Assembly: GCA_044358925.1 (NCBI GenBank)
Contig: JBIKNC010000203.1
Span: 1 to 8,126, forward strand
Origin: Rohdeia sp044358925
Lineage (GTDB): Bacteria; Planctomycetota; UBA1135; GCA-002686595
DNA: 8,126 bases
Direction: 5' to 3'
The notes below the pieces were generated by a model that saw only the letters and a list, made by a program, of their open reading frames with translations, searched no databases and was not told where the DNA came from. Numbering within the stretch: the first letter of the stretch is position 1; every line of letters begins with the position of its first letter. This document shows, piece by piece, positions 1 through 5,668 of the stretch. Position numbers and translations under genes: made by a program.

Positions 1-1552
1 GATCGTCCCGAGCTGGGACGCGACGGGCACGCTCACGTACTACCTGCCGCTCGAGATCACCGCGCAAGCGGTCGTCGGCGACGCCATGTCGGTGCGCAGC
101 ATGCTCGTGGCCGCGGCGGCGACGCCGGTCTTCCAGTTCGCCGTGTTCTACACCGGTGACCTGGAAGTGAGCCCCGGACCGAACATGACGATCGGGGGCC
201 GTGTGCACAGCAACTCCAACATCTATCTGTCGCCGAACGGCAGCACGCTGACGCTCAACACGAACTACCTGCGTTCGAACGGCGACATCTACCGCGGGCG
301 CAAGACCAACTGGAATGCATCGAACGGCACCGTGAAGGTCCGACGCTACGTCGACAACCCGTTCAGCTCGCTGGAGCCGTCGGTGTACGTCGACATGCTC
401 AAGAAGAGCGACCTCACAGGCATCGGCATCGACAACATCTCGGGCTACGACAGCAACTTCACCGCAGGGCACGACGCGAACGACGACGGCGACTTCGCCG
501 ACGTGGGCGACTTCCTGCCCTTCCTGGCAGGAGCGCTCGAGAACTGGAAGTCGCCGTCGGGCTACTCGGGTACCGGCGGCTACACCGTGCTCACCGGTGA
601 ACACGGCATCGGCGAGGCCATCACGCCCGAGATCGAGTCGATCAAGGCCTACGAGGAGGTGCCCGGCGGCATCGGCGGCGACTGGGAGTGGGACGACACC
701 GCGAACACGTTCGTGAAGTCCACGCCCGGTACGGGCACTCACGACGCGGGCTTCTTCAACGAGAACGCAGGTCTCAAGATCCTCGTGCAGCCCGACGACT
801 CGTGGAAGGCCTACGACGTCGCGGGCAACGACATCACGACGGCGGTCGCCGCGACGGGTGCCGTCTCGATGGACTCGATCTACGACGCGCGCCAGGCCGA
901 AGGCACGGCGAACAAGGTGGTGATCGCGGTCGTCGACGTCGCACTGCTCAACACGTCGGGCTTCTTCCCGCCGAACGGGCTCCTGTACTGCGGTGACCTC
1001 GACGCCTCGCCGGGTCTCGAGTGCGGCGGCGTGATGCTGAAGAACGGCAGCCAACTCGCCGGACCTCTCACCACGGTCTCGCAGGGAGCGATGTACGTGA
1101 AGGGCGACTTCAACACGGTCGCCAAGAAGGGCGCGTCGGTCATCGCCGACGGCGTGAACCTGCTCTCGAACGCGTGGACCAACACGAAGACGAAGGGCAC
1201 GCTCCCGGTCGCGTCGACGACGACCTACAACATGGGCATCATCACCGGGAATCAGAACTCGGTGTACTCGACGGGCTATTACAACGGTGGCCTCGAGAAC
1301 CTGCCGCGCTTCCACGAGAAGTGGAACAACAAGGACTGCATCATCACCGGGTCGCTGGTGTGCCCGTGGTTGTCGGATCTGTGCGCCGGTGACTGGATCT
1401 ACGGCGGCGACCGCTACGAGGCGCCGCGCCGCGTGTGGAACTACGACACGGCCTTCAACAACTTCGCCAACCTCCCGCCCTTCGCACCCTTCGCGGTCGT
1501 GGGTCTCGAGGTCGCGGACTGGGAAGGACGTCTGCCGACGGCGAACGACTGA
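1..1552 (+). CDS. Large surface/pilus-associated-like protein, 5' end missing
   Basis: The reading frame is open from base 2 to the TGA at 1550-1552 (516 codons visible), with no stop upstream of the ATG at 86, so that ATG is internal and the true start lies outside the window. Early in the visible part comes a hydrophobic stretch followed by FYTGDLEVSPGPNMTIGGRV and HSNSNIYL (from about nt 146). This type of motif occurs in large proteins annotated as PilX-like or type IV pilus-associated in Planctomycetota, Verrucomicrobiota and relatives; that link is from memory and tentative. A second copy of the module, YCGDLDASPG, begins at nt 986. An EF-hand-like Ca2+ loop (DANDDGDFADVGD) lies at nt 473-511. 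Gly, Asn, Thr and Ser are abundant, as in extracellular beta-rich proteins. The end is natural, with hairpins just downstream. Cell-surface location is inferred; no signal peptide can be seen because the N-terminus is missing. Confidence 0.8.
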   Translation, partial: IVPSWDATGTLTYYLPLEITAQAVVGDAMSVRSMLVAAAATPVFQFAVFYTGDLEVSPGPNMTIGGRVHSNSNIYLSPNGSTLTLNTNYLRSNGDIYRGRKTNWNASNGTVKVRRYVDNPFSSLEPSVYVDMLKKSDLTGIGIDNISGYDSNFTAGHDANDDGDFADVGDFLPFLAGALENWKSPSGYSGTGGYTVLTGEHGIGEAITPEIESIKAYEEVPGGIGGDWEWDDTANTFVKSTPGTGTHDAGFFNENAGLKILVQPDDSWKAYDVAGNDITTAVAATGAVSMDSIYDARQAEGTANKVVIAVVDVALLNTSGFFPPNGLLYCGDLDASPGLECGGVMLKNGSQLAGPLTTVSQGAMYVKGDFNTVAKKGASVIADGVNLLSNAWTNTKTKGTLPVASTTTYNMGIITGNQNSVYSTGYYNGGLENLPRFHEKWNNKDCIITGSLVCPWLSDLCAGDWIYGGDRYEAPRRVWNYDTAFNNFANLPPFAPFAVVGLEVADWEGRLPTAND

Positions 1553-1554
1553 GG

Positions 1555-1571
1555 CTCGGCTCCACGCCGAG
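1555..1571 (+). terminator. Small hairpin just after the stop codon
   Basis: CTCGGC (1555-1560) pairs with GCCGAG (1566-1571) around a 5-nt loop, starting 3 nt after the TGA of the large upstream gene. No T-run follows. It could protect the mRNA 3' end or act together with the larger hairpin a few bases downstream. The stem is short enough to occur by chance in GC-rich DNA. Confidence 0.35.
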
Positions 1572-1581
1572 TGGTTGTGTG

Positions 1582-1616
1582 AGCGGCCGCACCGATCATG
1601 GATCGGTGCGGCCGCT
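1582..1616. terminator. Perfect 16-bp stem, 3-nt loop; bidirectional terminator candidate
   Basis: Bases 1582-1597 are the exact reverse complement of 1601-1616, with a 3-nt loop (ATG, 1598-1600). The stem is rich in G/C (AGCGGCCGCACCGATC). It sits between two convergent genes, 30 nt after the + strand stop at 1552 and 56 nt from the minus strand stop at 1672, which is where a shared terminator belongs. Neither strand has a T-tract after the stem, so it would be an 'I-shaped' hairpin terminator or an mRNA-end stabiliser rather than a canonical intrinsic terminator. Confidence 0.7.
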
Positions 1617-1671
1617 GCCGTCGTGTCCGGTGTTGCGCGCGCCTCGTCGCGTGTGCAACACGTCCGTCTGT

Positions 1672-2910
1672 TCAGCGGCGCAAGCGAGCGAGCGCAGCGC
1701 TGAGTTCGTTCACGAGGCGCAGGCGTTCGCTGCGGTCCTGCGTCGGGCGCGAGAGGCGCTCCGTCAGCGAGTTCAGTTCGTCGATGGAGGCTCGGAACGT
1801 GGTCGTCCGGCGCGGCTCGGGGCGCACGACTTGGGCGACGGACTCTGCTGGAGCGGCGTGAACGACCGCGGTCGATGGCTGCGGGGCAGGGGGGGGCGGT
1901 GGAACGTCTTCGAAGAGCGCGACGTCGTCGGCGCTCGCTTCGAGCACCTCGCCCTGGTCGTCCTCGTGGAAGAACAGCACGAGGTCGTCGAGTGCCAGCT
2001 CGTCATCCGTGGCGCTCGGTCGCTCTTCGGCGACCACGTCCACGTGGACCACGTCCTCCGTGACCTCGTCCACTGCCAGCTCCTCGGCGATCACGTCCTC
2101 GCTGGCCACGTCGTCGCTCTGTTCGTCGTCCGCGAACGCTTCCGGATCGAGGAGTTCGTCGATGACGTCGCCGGCCTCGACCTGCTCCGCGAGGTCGAGC
2201 GGCTCTTCGAGCGTGAATGACTCGTTTGCGGAGACGTCGGCGCCCTCACGTTCATCTTCGGCGGCCGCCACGCGCGACGCGCGCTCCTCTGCCGGCGCGA
2301 ACGTCGTCGCTGAATCGACGCTGTCGGCTTCTCCAGCGTGCTCTTCCGAAGCTGCGACACGCACCGGTGCCGCCGCCGCACTGGGTCGCGCCGCGCCTTT
2401 GCCCTTCGAGCGCGCCGCGTCCGCGAACGAGAAGGAGTCGTCCTCGAACTTCGCGAGCAACGCCGCCAGTTCGGGGTCGTCCGAGTCGTCGCGGGTTTCG
2501 TTGCGTGGGTTCGTGTTCCGAGGGCGGGGCTCCGCGGGCGTGCCGACCTCGACCTGTGCAGGCGCGTCCTCGAGCAACTCCTCGATGGTCGGAGCCGCGC
2601 TCACGGGCGCCGCGGCCGCGCTCTCGGCACGTGCCGCACGCTCGACGCTCTCCGCGACCTCGCCGGCCAGGAGGCCCACGCGCTCGTCGAGTCGCACCAG
2701 GCGCCCGACGATCTGCGCCGTCGCACTCGACTCCTCGGCCGCGGCGAGTGCCGCGAGGCGTCGATCGACCTCTTCGAGGACGTGCCCGAGCGCTCGGCGG
2801 TCCTCCGCGTCGCGTCGCAGGCGCACGTGACGCGCGGTGACGATCGCGGCGAACGCCCCGCCGAGGCAGAGCGTCGACAGGGTCAGGGTCGCGAGGGCGA
2901 AGGTGTTCAT
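1672..2910 (-). CDS. Membrane-anchored acidic, coiled-coil protein of unknown function
   Basis: The protein is 412 aa from the ATG at 2910. Residues 3-25 form a hydrophobic helix (FALATLTLSTLCLGGAFAAI) followed by a basic ARHVRLRR, which suggests an N-out/C-in signal anchor with the bulk in the cytoplasm. Residues about 33-97 are a predicted coiled coil. Residues about 105-335 are low-complexity and strongly acidic, with repeated D/E-V/L patches between 235 and 335. A proline run (PPPPPAP) at about 337-343 leads to a C-terminal basic helix (about 373-412). I do not recognise a family. A GTG at 3024 in the same frame, 7 nt after AAGGG, would add 38 Arg-rich residues and is the main alternative start; the ATG is preferred because it places the hydrophobic helix at the N-terminus. 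A scaffold or envelope-organising role is possible but unsupported. Confidence 0.75.
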   Translation of the reverse strand: MNTFALATLTLSTLCLGGAFAAIVTARHVRLRRDAEDRRALGHVLEEVDRRLAALAAAEESSATAQIVGRLVRLDERVGLLAGEVAESVERAARAESAAAAPVSAAPTIEELLEDAPAQVEVGTPAEPRPRNTNPRNETRDDSDDPELAALLAKFEDDSFSFADAARSKGKGAARPSAAAAPVRVAASEEHAGEADSVDSATTFAPAEERASRVAAAEDEREGADVSANESFTLEEPLDLAEQVEAGDVIDELLDPEAFADDEQSDDVASEDVIAEELAVDEVTEDVVHVDVVAEERPSATDDELALDDLVLFFHEDDQGEVLEASADDVALFEDVPPPPPAPQPSTAVVHAAPAESVAQVVRPEPRRTTTFRASIDELNSLTERLSRPTQDRSERLRLVNELSAALARLRR

Positions 2911-3104
2911 CGGGGAACGCGCGGGGGGAACGGCGTGTTGTCGGAGTGCGCGGCGGCGGCGCGAGCGAAAAGCCTTCCACCAGCCTTCGGCCCCGCTTCC
3001 ACCTGCCGCCTGCGGAGGATTCACACGGTCGCCCTTCAGAGCCGCACCCCGTCCGGCACGAAACACGTCATGTCGCGCGGCGTGCCACCGCGTGCAACGT
3101 CCCC
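2911..3104. promoter_or_regulatory. Divergent intergenic region, likely promoters for both sides
   Basis: These 194 bp separate the minus strand acidic membrane protein gene from the + strand gene at 3105, so promoters for both probably lie here. I cannot point to convincing -35/-10 boxes in such GC-rich sequence. The one structured element is a tandem 11-bp repeat at 2971-2992. If the acidic protein starts at the alternative GTG (3024), the space shrinks to 80 bp. No small gene is evident here. Confidence 0.45.
2971..2992. repeat. Tandem 11-bp direct repeat (2 copies)
   Basis: AGCCTTCCACC (2971-2981) is followed directly by AGCCTTCGGCC (2982-2992), matching at 9 of 11 positions with an 11-bp period, about one helical turn. 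Its place in the divergent intergenic region is compatible with a regulator binding site, but two copies of so short a unit could also arise by chance. Confidence 0.4.
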
Positions 3105-3659
3105 ATGAGCGATCGATCCGAGCTCGAGATGAGCAGTGTGGAGGCGCAGCTCTGCGTTCTGTACGCGGAGAAGCAGCGTCTCGAAGAGGAACTGGGTTCT
3201 TCACAGGCCGACGAGATCGTCGCGCTGGTGGACGAACTCGGCGCCCGTATCGCCGACCTCGAGCAGGAAGCGCGCAGCGCTGCGCCTCTCGACGAAGTCG
3301 ACACGCTGCGCATCCGCGTCGCGGAACTGATCGCCGAGCGCGAGTCCTTTCTGTTGTCGGTCGATGCCGACGACTTCGAGGCCGCGCGAGCCAAGCTCAC
3401 GACTCTCCAATCCCAACGCCCCGAACCCACCGCAGCCATGAGCAACAAGAACTACGACGCGATGAAGGCCATCGACAGCGCCATCGACATGGCGAGCGAG
3501 GTCTCGAACGACTGCAGCAGCTCGAGCGACGCCGCGACGGTCGCGAAGGACCTGCGCACGCTGGCCGAACAACTCGGCCACGTGTTCTCGAGCACGAAGG
3601 TCACGTACAGCGGCCGCTTGAACGGTGCGCAGTGGAAACTCGAGTGCCACAACGGCTGA
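3105..3659 (+). CDS. Small coiled-coil protein upstream of the PYP gene
   Basis: The protein is 184 aa from the ATG at 3105; an in-frame ATG at 3129 is an alternative start, and neither has a clear Shine-Dalgarno. Residues about 10-105 are predicted coiled coil, rich in Glu, Leu, Ala and Arg (for example EKQRLEEELG and DLEQEARSAA). A short linker (SQRPEPTAA, 103-111) leads to a C-terminal part with an Ala/Ser-rich helix (about 115-160, including NDCSSSSDAA) and a polar tail ending in GAQWKLECHNG. There is no signal peptide or membrane segment, so it is probably cytoplasmic. I do not recognise a family. It ends 30 nt before the PYP-like gene on the same strand, so the two are probably co-transcribed, and a partner or scaffold role is a reasonable but untested inference. 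G/C-rich third codon positions support it as a real gene. Confidence 0.7.
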   Translation: MSDRSELEMSSVEAQLCVLYAEKQRLEEELGSSQADEIVALVDELGARIADLEQEARSAAPLDEVDTLRIRVAELIAERESFLLSVDADDFEAARAKLTTLQSQRPEPTAAMSNKNYDAMKAIDSAIDMASEVSNDCSSSSDAATVAKDLRTLAEQLGHVFSSTKVTYSGRLNGAQWKLECHNG

Positions 3660-3675
3660 GCACGGACACCGCGCC

Positions 3676-3680
3676 AAGGA
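3676..3680 (+). promoter_or_regulatory. Ribosome binding site of the PYP gene
   Basis: AAGGA lies 9 nt before the ATG at 3690 and after the stop of the preceding gene. It is the clearest Shine-Dalgarno in this cluster and supports the chosen start over the later in-frame ATG at residue 15. Confidence 0.6.
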
Positions 3681-3689
3681 AATCGCGCC

Positions 3690-4115
3690 ATGACCTCGCT
3701 CCACGACACGCTCTTCGAGCACGCGGCGCGCATGGCGCAGCGCGAGGATCTCGCGATCCTGCCGCCGGGCCTCGTGCTCGGCGGCCTGTCGCCCGCGGAA
3801 CTCGACGCGCTGCCGTTCGGGGCCATCCGCCTCGACGACAGCGGCGTCGTGTGTGCGTACAACGCCTACGAGTCGCAACTGACCGGACTCGCGCCCGACA
3901 TCGTCCTGGGTCGCAACTTCTTCCGCGACGTCGCACCGTGCACGAACAACGCACTGTTCCGCGGCACGTTCGAACGCGGTCTCGCCGCAGGGCGCCTCGA
4001 CCACCTGTTCCCCTACACGTTCACGTACCGCATGCGGCCCGTGAACGTGAAGGTGCACCTCGTGCGCGAAGCGGCGAGCGGAACCAACTGGGTGCTCGTC
4101 GCGCGAGCGCGCTGA
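3690..4115 (+). CDS. pyp: Photoactive yellow protein (PYP) homologue, PAS fold
   Basis: This 141-aa protein is a stand-alone PAS domain closely matching photoactive yellow protein, a soluble blue-light receptor that carries p-coumaric acid on a Cys thioester. Compared from memory with Halorhodospira halophila PYP (125 aa), residues about 35-140 align without gaps at a constant offset of 15. Shared landmarks include FGAIRLD, YNAYESQLTG, GRNFFRDVAPCT, YTFTYRM and VKVHL. Key residues are Cys84 (Cys69, chromophore attachment), Tyr57 (Tyr42), Glu61 (Glu46), Thr65 (Thr50), Met115 (Met100) and Trp134 (Trp119). Position 67 is Leu instead of Arg52, the residue that covers the chromophore. The N-terminal cap is about 15 residues longer. 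There is no attached output domain. It lies 30 nt after the coiled-coil gene and 13 nt before the next one, so it is probably in an operon. Chromophore genes are not in the window. Family assignment is firm; light sensing is inferred. Confidence 0.95.
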   Translation: MTSLHDTLFEHAARMAQREDLAILPPGLVLGGLSPAELDALPFGAIRLDDSGVVCAYNAYESQLTGLAPDIVLGRNFFRDVAPCTNNALFRGTFERGLAAGRLDHLFPYTFTYRMRPVNVKVHLVREAASGTNWVLVARAR

Positions 4116-4128
4116 GCGCCGCGCGCCC

Positions 4129-4584
4129 GTGACGCATTTGGCGGAACACGGCGAGCTGCGTGCGCGTCTGGTGCAGCGCCTGGCGGGGCAGGGCGAGCCG
4201 CTCTTCGTCGCGGGTGAACGCGCGCTGCCTGCGGCGGCTCTGTTCGCCGCGCGCCGCTTGCACATCGCGCAGCCGACGGATCGCCTCGACGCCTTGGTGA
4301 ACGTCGTCGCCAGCCTGTGGGAGCGCGGGTCCGCGACCGCGGAGGAGATCGCAGGTCTCGCACCGCATGCCGTCGGCGGAGCGGGAGCCGCGTGGCTCGC
4401 GGGCGTCTCGGCCGCCGCCGTCGATCACGAGGCGGAGGAGTTCGACGCCGACCCCTGGTTGGCCACCGCGCGCTGCCCCGGCGACGAGATCGTCCACCGA
4501 CTGCTGTTCGGCGCGCGTCTCGTGTCGCTCGCGCCGACGAGCATCCGCGCGCCGCATCCGTGCGGGCCGCGCGCTATCTTCTGA
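4129..4584 (+). CDS. Unknown 151-aa protein downstream of PYP
   Basis: The frame opens with GTG 13 nt after the PYP stop and ends with TGA at 4582-4584. There is no clear Shine-Dalgarno, so translation may be coupled to PYP. The protein is Ala/Leu/Arg-rich and mostly helical in appearance: a helix at about 5-20, a helical stretch with ALPAAALFAARRL (32-44), another at 51-66 (DRLDALVNVVASLWER), then SATAEEIAGL (68-77), an acidic segment EAEEFDADPW (101-110) and a C-terminal region with CPGDEIVHRLLFGARL. There is no signal peptide or obvious membrane helix. I do not recognise a family. Codon third positions are strongly G/C and the frame is intact over the full interval, which favours a real gene, but a GTG start and low-complexity composition leave some doubt. 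Confidence 0.6.
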   Translation: MTHLAEHGELRARLVQRLAGQGEPLFVAGERALPAAALFAARRLHIAQPTDRLDALVNVVASLWERGSATAEEIAGLAPHAVGGAGAAWLAGVSAAAVDHEAEEFDADPWLATARCPGDEIVHRLLFGARLVSLAPTSIRAPHPCGPRAIF

Positions 4585-4645
4585 ACGACCGGCAGAGAGC
4601 ACCCCAGCAGGCACCGCCGACGACTCCGACGTACCCCGCGCTCCC

Positions 4646-5668
4646 TTGTCACGTCCCCCCGAACAGACCGCGTGCAGCTCGCTCGAGTACCGCGGACGCG
4701 CGGCCGATCTCGAGCGCTTCGAGCGCCCCGTGTTGCTCGCGCTCGTCGCGACCGAGGAGGAGTTCGACTGGTCGGCCGCGTTCTCGCGCTCCGAGGTCTC
4801 GACGCGCGCGATCGACGACCTGCACCTCGCGCAGGAGCTGTTCGAGTCGTTCGGCCTCGTGCCGACCTACGCGCTCGACTTCCCGGTCGCACAGCAGCGC
4901 GGAGCGACGTTCCGCCCGTGGCTCGAGCGCGGCACGTGTGAAGTCGGCGCGCACTTGCACCCGTGGGTGAATCCGCCGCACGACGAGGTCGTCGGCGAGC
5001 TCGCGTCGTTCCCCGGCAACCTGCCGCCAGAGCTCGAGCGCGCGAAACTCGCCGCGCTCGTCGACGCGATCGAGAGCGGCACCGGCACGCGGCCGCTCGT
5101 CTACCAGGCGGGGCGCTACGGCATCGCTCCGCACACCCACGCCCACCTCGCCGAACTCGGCTTCCGCGTCGACGCGAGCGTCGCGCCGCCCTTCGACTAC
5201 CGCGCCGAAGGCGGACCGAACTTCGCGCGTTTCCCGACCGAGCCGTACTGGGTCGATCGCGTCGGCGGACTGCTCGAGGTGCCGGTGACCGGCGCCTACC
5301 TGGGCGGTTTCGCGAGCGTGGGTCCGCGCCTGCACGGACTCGTGCGCGGACAGGCCATGGATCGGCTGCGTGTCGGCGGCGTGCTCAGCAAGCTCAAGCT
5401 GCTGGAGCGCTCGCGCCTCTCACCCGAGGGCCACGACGCGGCCGACATGATCCGCCTCGTGCGCCATCTCGCACGCCGCGGCCAGCGCGTCTTCACGTTC
5501 TACTTCCACTCGCCGACGCTCACGCCCGGCTGCACCGAGTACGTGCGCGACACCTTCGAGCGGCGGCGCTTCCTCGACGAGGCGCAGCGTTTCCTCGAGT
5601 GGTTCCTGGGCGAGCTGGGCGGCGAAGCGCGTTCGTACTCGCGGCTCTACGAAGAGCTCTCGCGGTAG
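4646..5668 (+). CDS. WalW-type polysaccharide deacetylase (CE4-like)
   Basis: The protein is 340 aa from the TTG at 4646. The frame stays open further upstream but there overlaps the preceding gene with unlikely Arg/Ser-rich sequence; a GTG just before the core domain is another possible start. The sequence matches the WalW branch of NodB/CE4 polysaccharide deacetylases. Landmarks are TEEEFDWSAAFSR (36-48), the metal-binding-type EVGAHLHPW with His103 and His105 (99-107), PGNLPPELERAKLAALVDAI (123-142), YQAGRYG (153-159), and a C-terminal YFHSPTL with His288 followed by a helix. Enzymes of this fold remove N- or O-acetyl groups from surface polysaccharides or their precursors. There is no signal peptide, which suggests a cytoplasmic or membrane-proximal step. 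Residue 35 is Ala where an Asp may be expected before TEE. The last 22 bp overlap the 3' end of the convergent acyltransferase gene. Family is confident; substrate is unknown. Confidence 0.88.
   Translation: MSRPPEQTACSSLEYRGRAADLERFERPVLLALVATEEEFDWSAAFSRSEVSTRAIDDLHLAQELFESFGLVPTYALDFPVAQQRGATFRPWLERGTCEVGAHLHPWVNPPHDEVVGELASFPGNLPPELERAKLAALVDAIESGTGTRPLVYQAGRYGIAPHTHAHLAELGFRVDASVAPPFDYRAEGGPNFARFPTEPYWVDRVGGLLEVPVTGAYLGGFASVGPRLHGLVRGQAMDRLRVGGVLSKLKLLERSRLSPEGHDAADMIRLVRHLARRGQRVFTFYFHSPTLTPGCTEYVRDTFERRRFLDEAQRFLEWFLGELGGEARSYSRLYEELSR

Noticed and set aside
2038..2049. 12-bp palindrome GTCCACGTGGAC
   Set aside because: Lies inside the acidic protein gene and arises from repeated Val/Asp/His codons; no sign of a regulatory role.
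2837..4132. 431-aa + strand open frame
   Set aside because: Arg/His-rich shadow overlapping PYP and the coiled-coil gene in another frame.
3201..4265. 354-aa minus strand open frame opposite the PYP cluster
   Set aside because: Antisense to the clearly recognised PYP gene, compositionally biased, and without family motifs.
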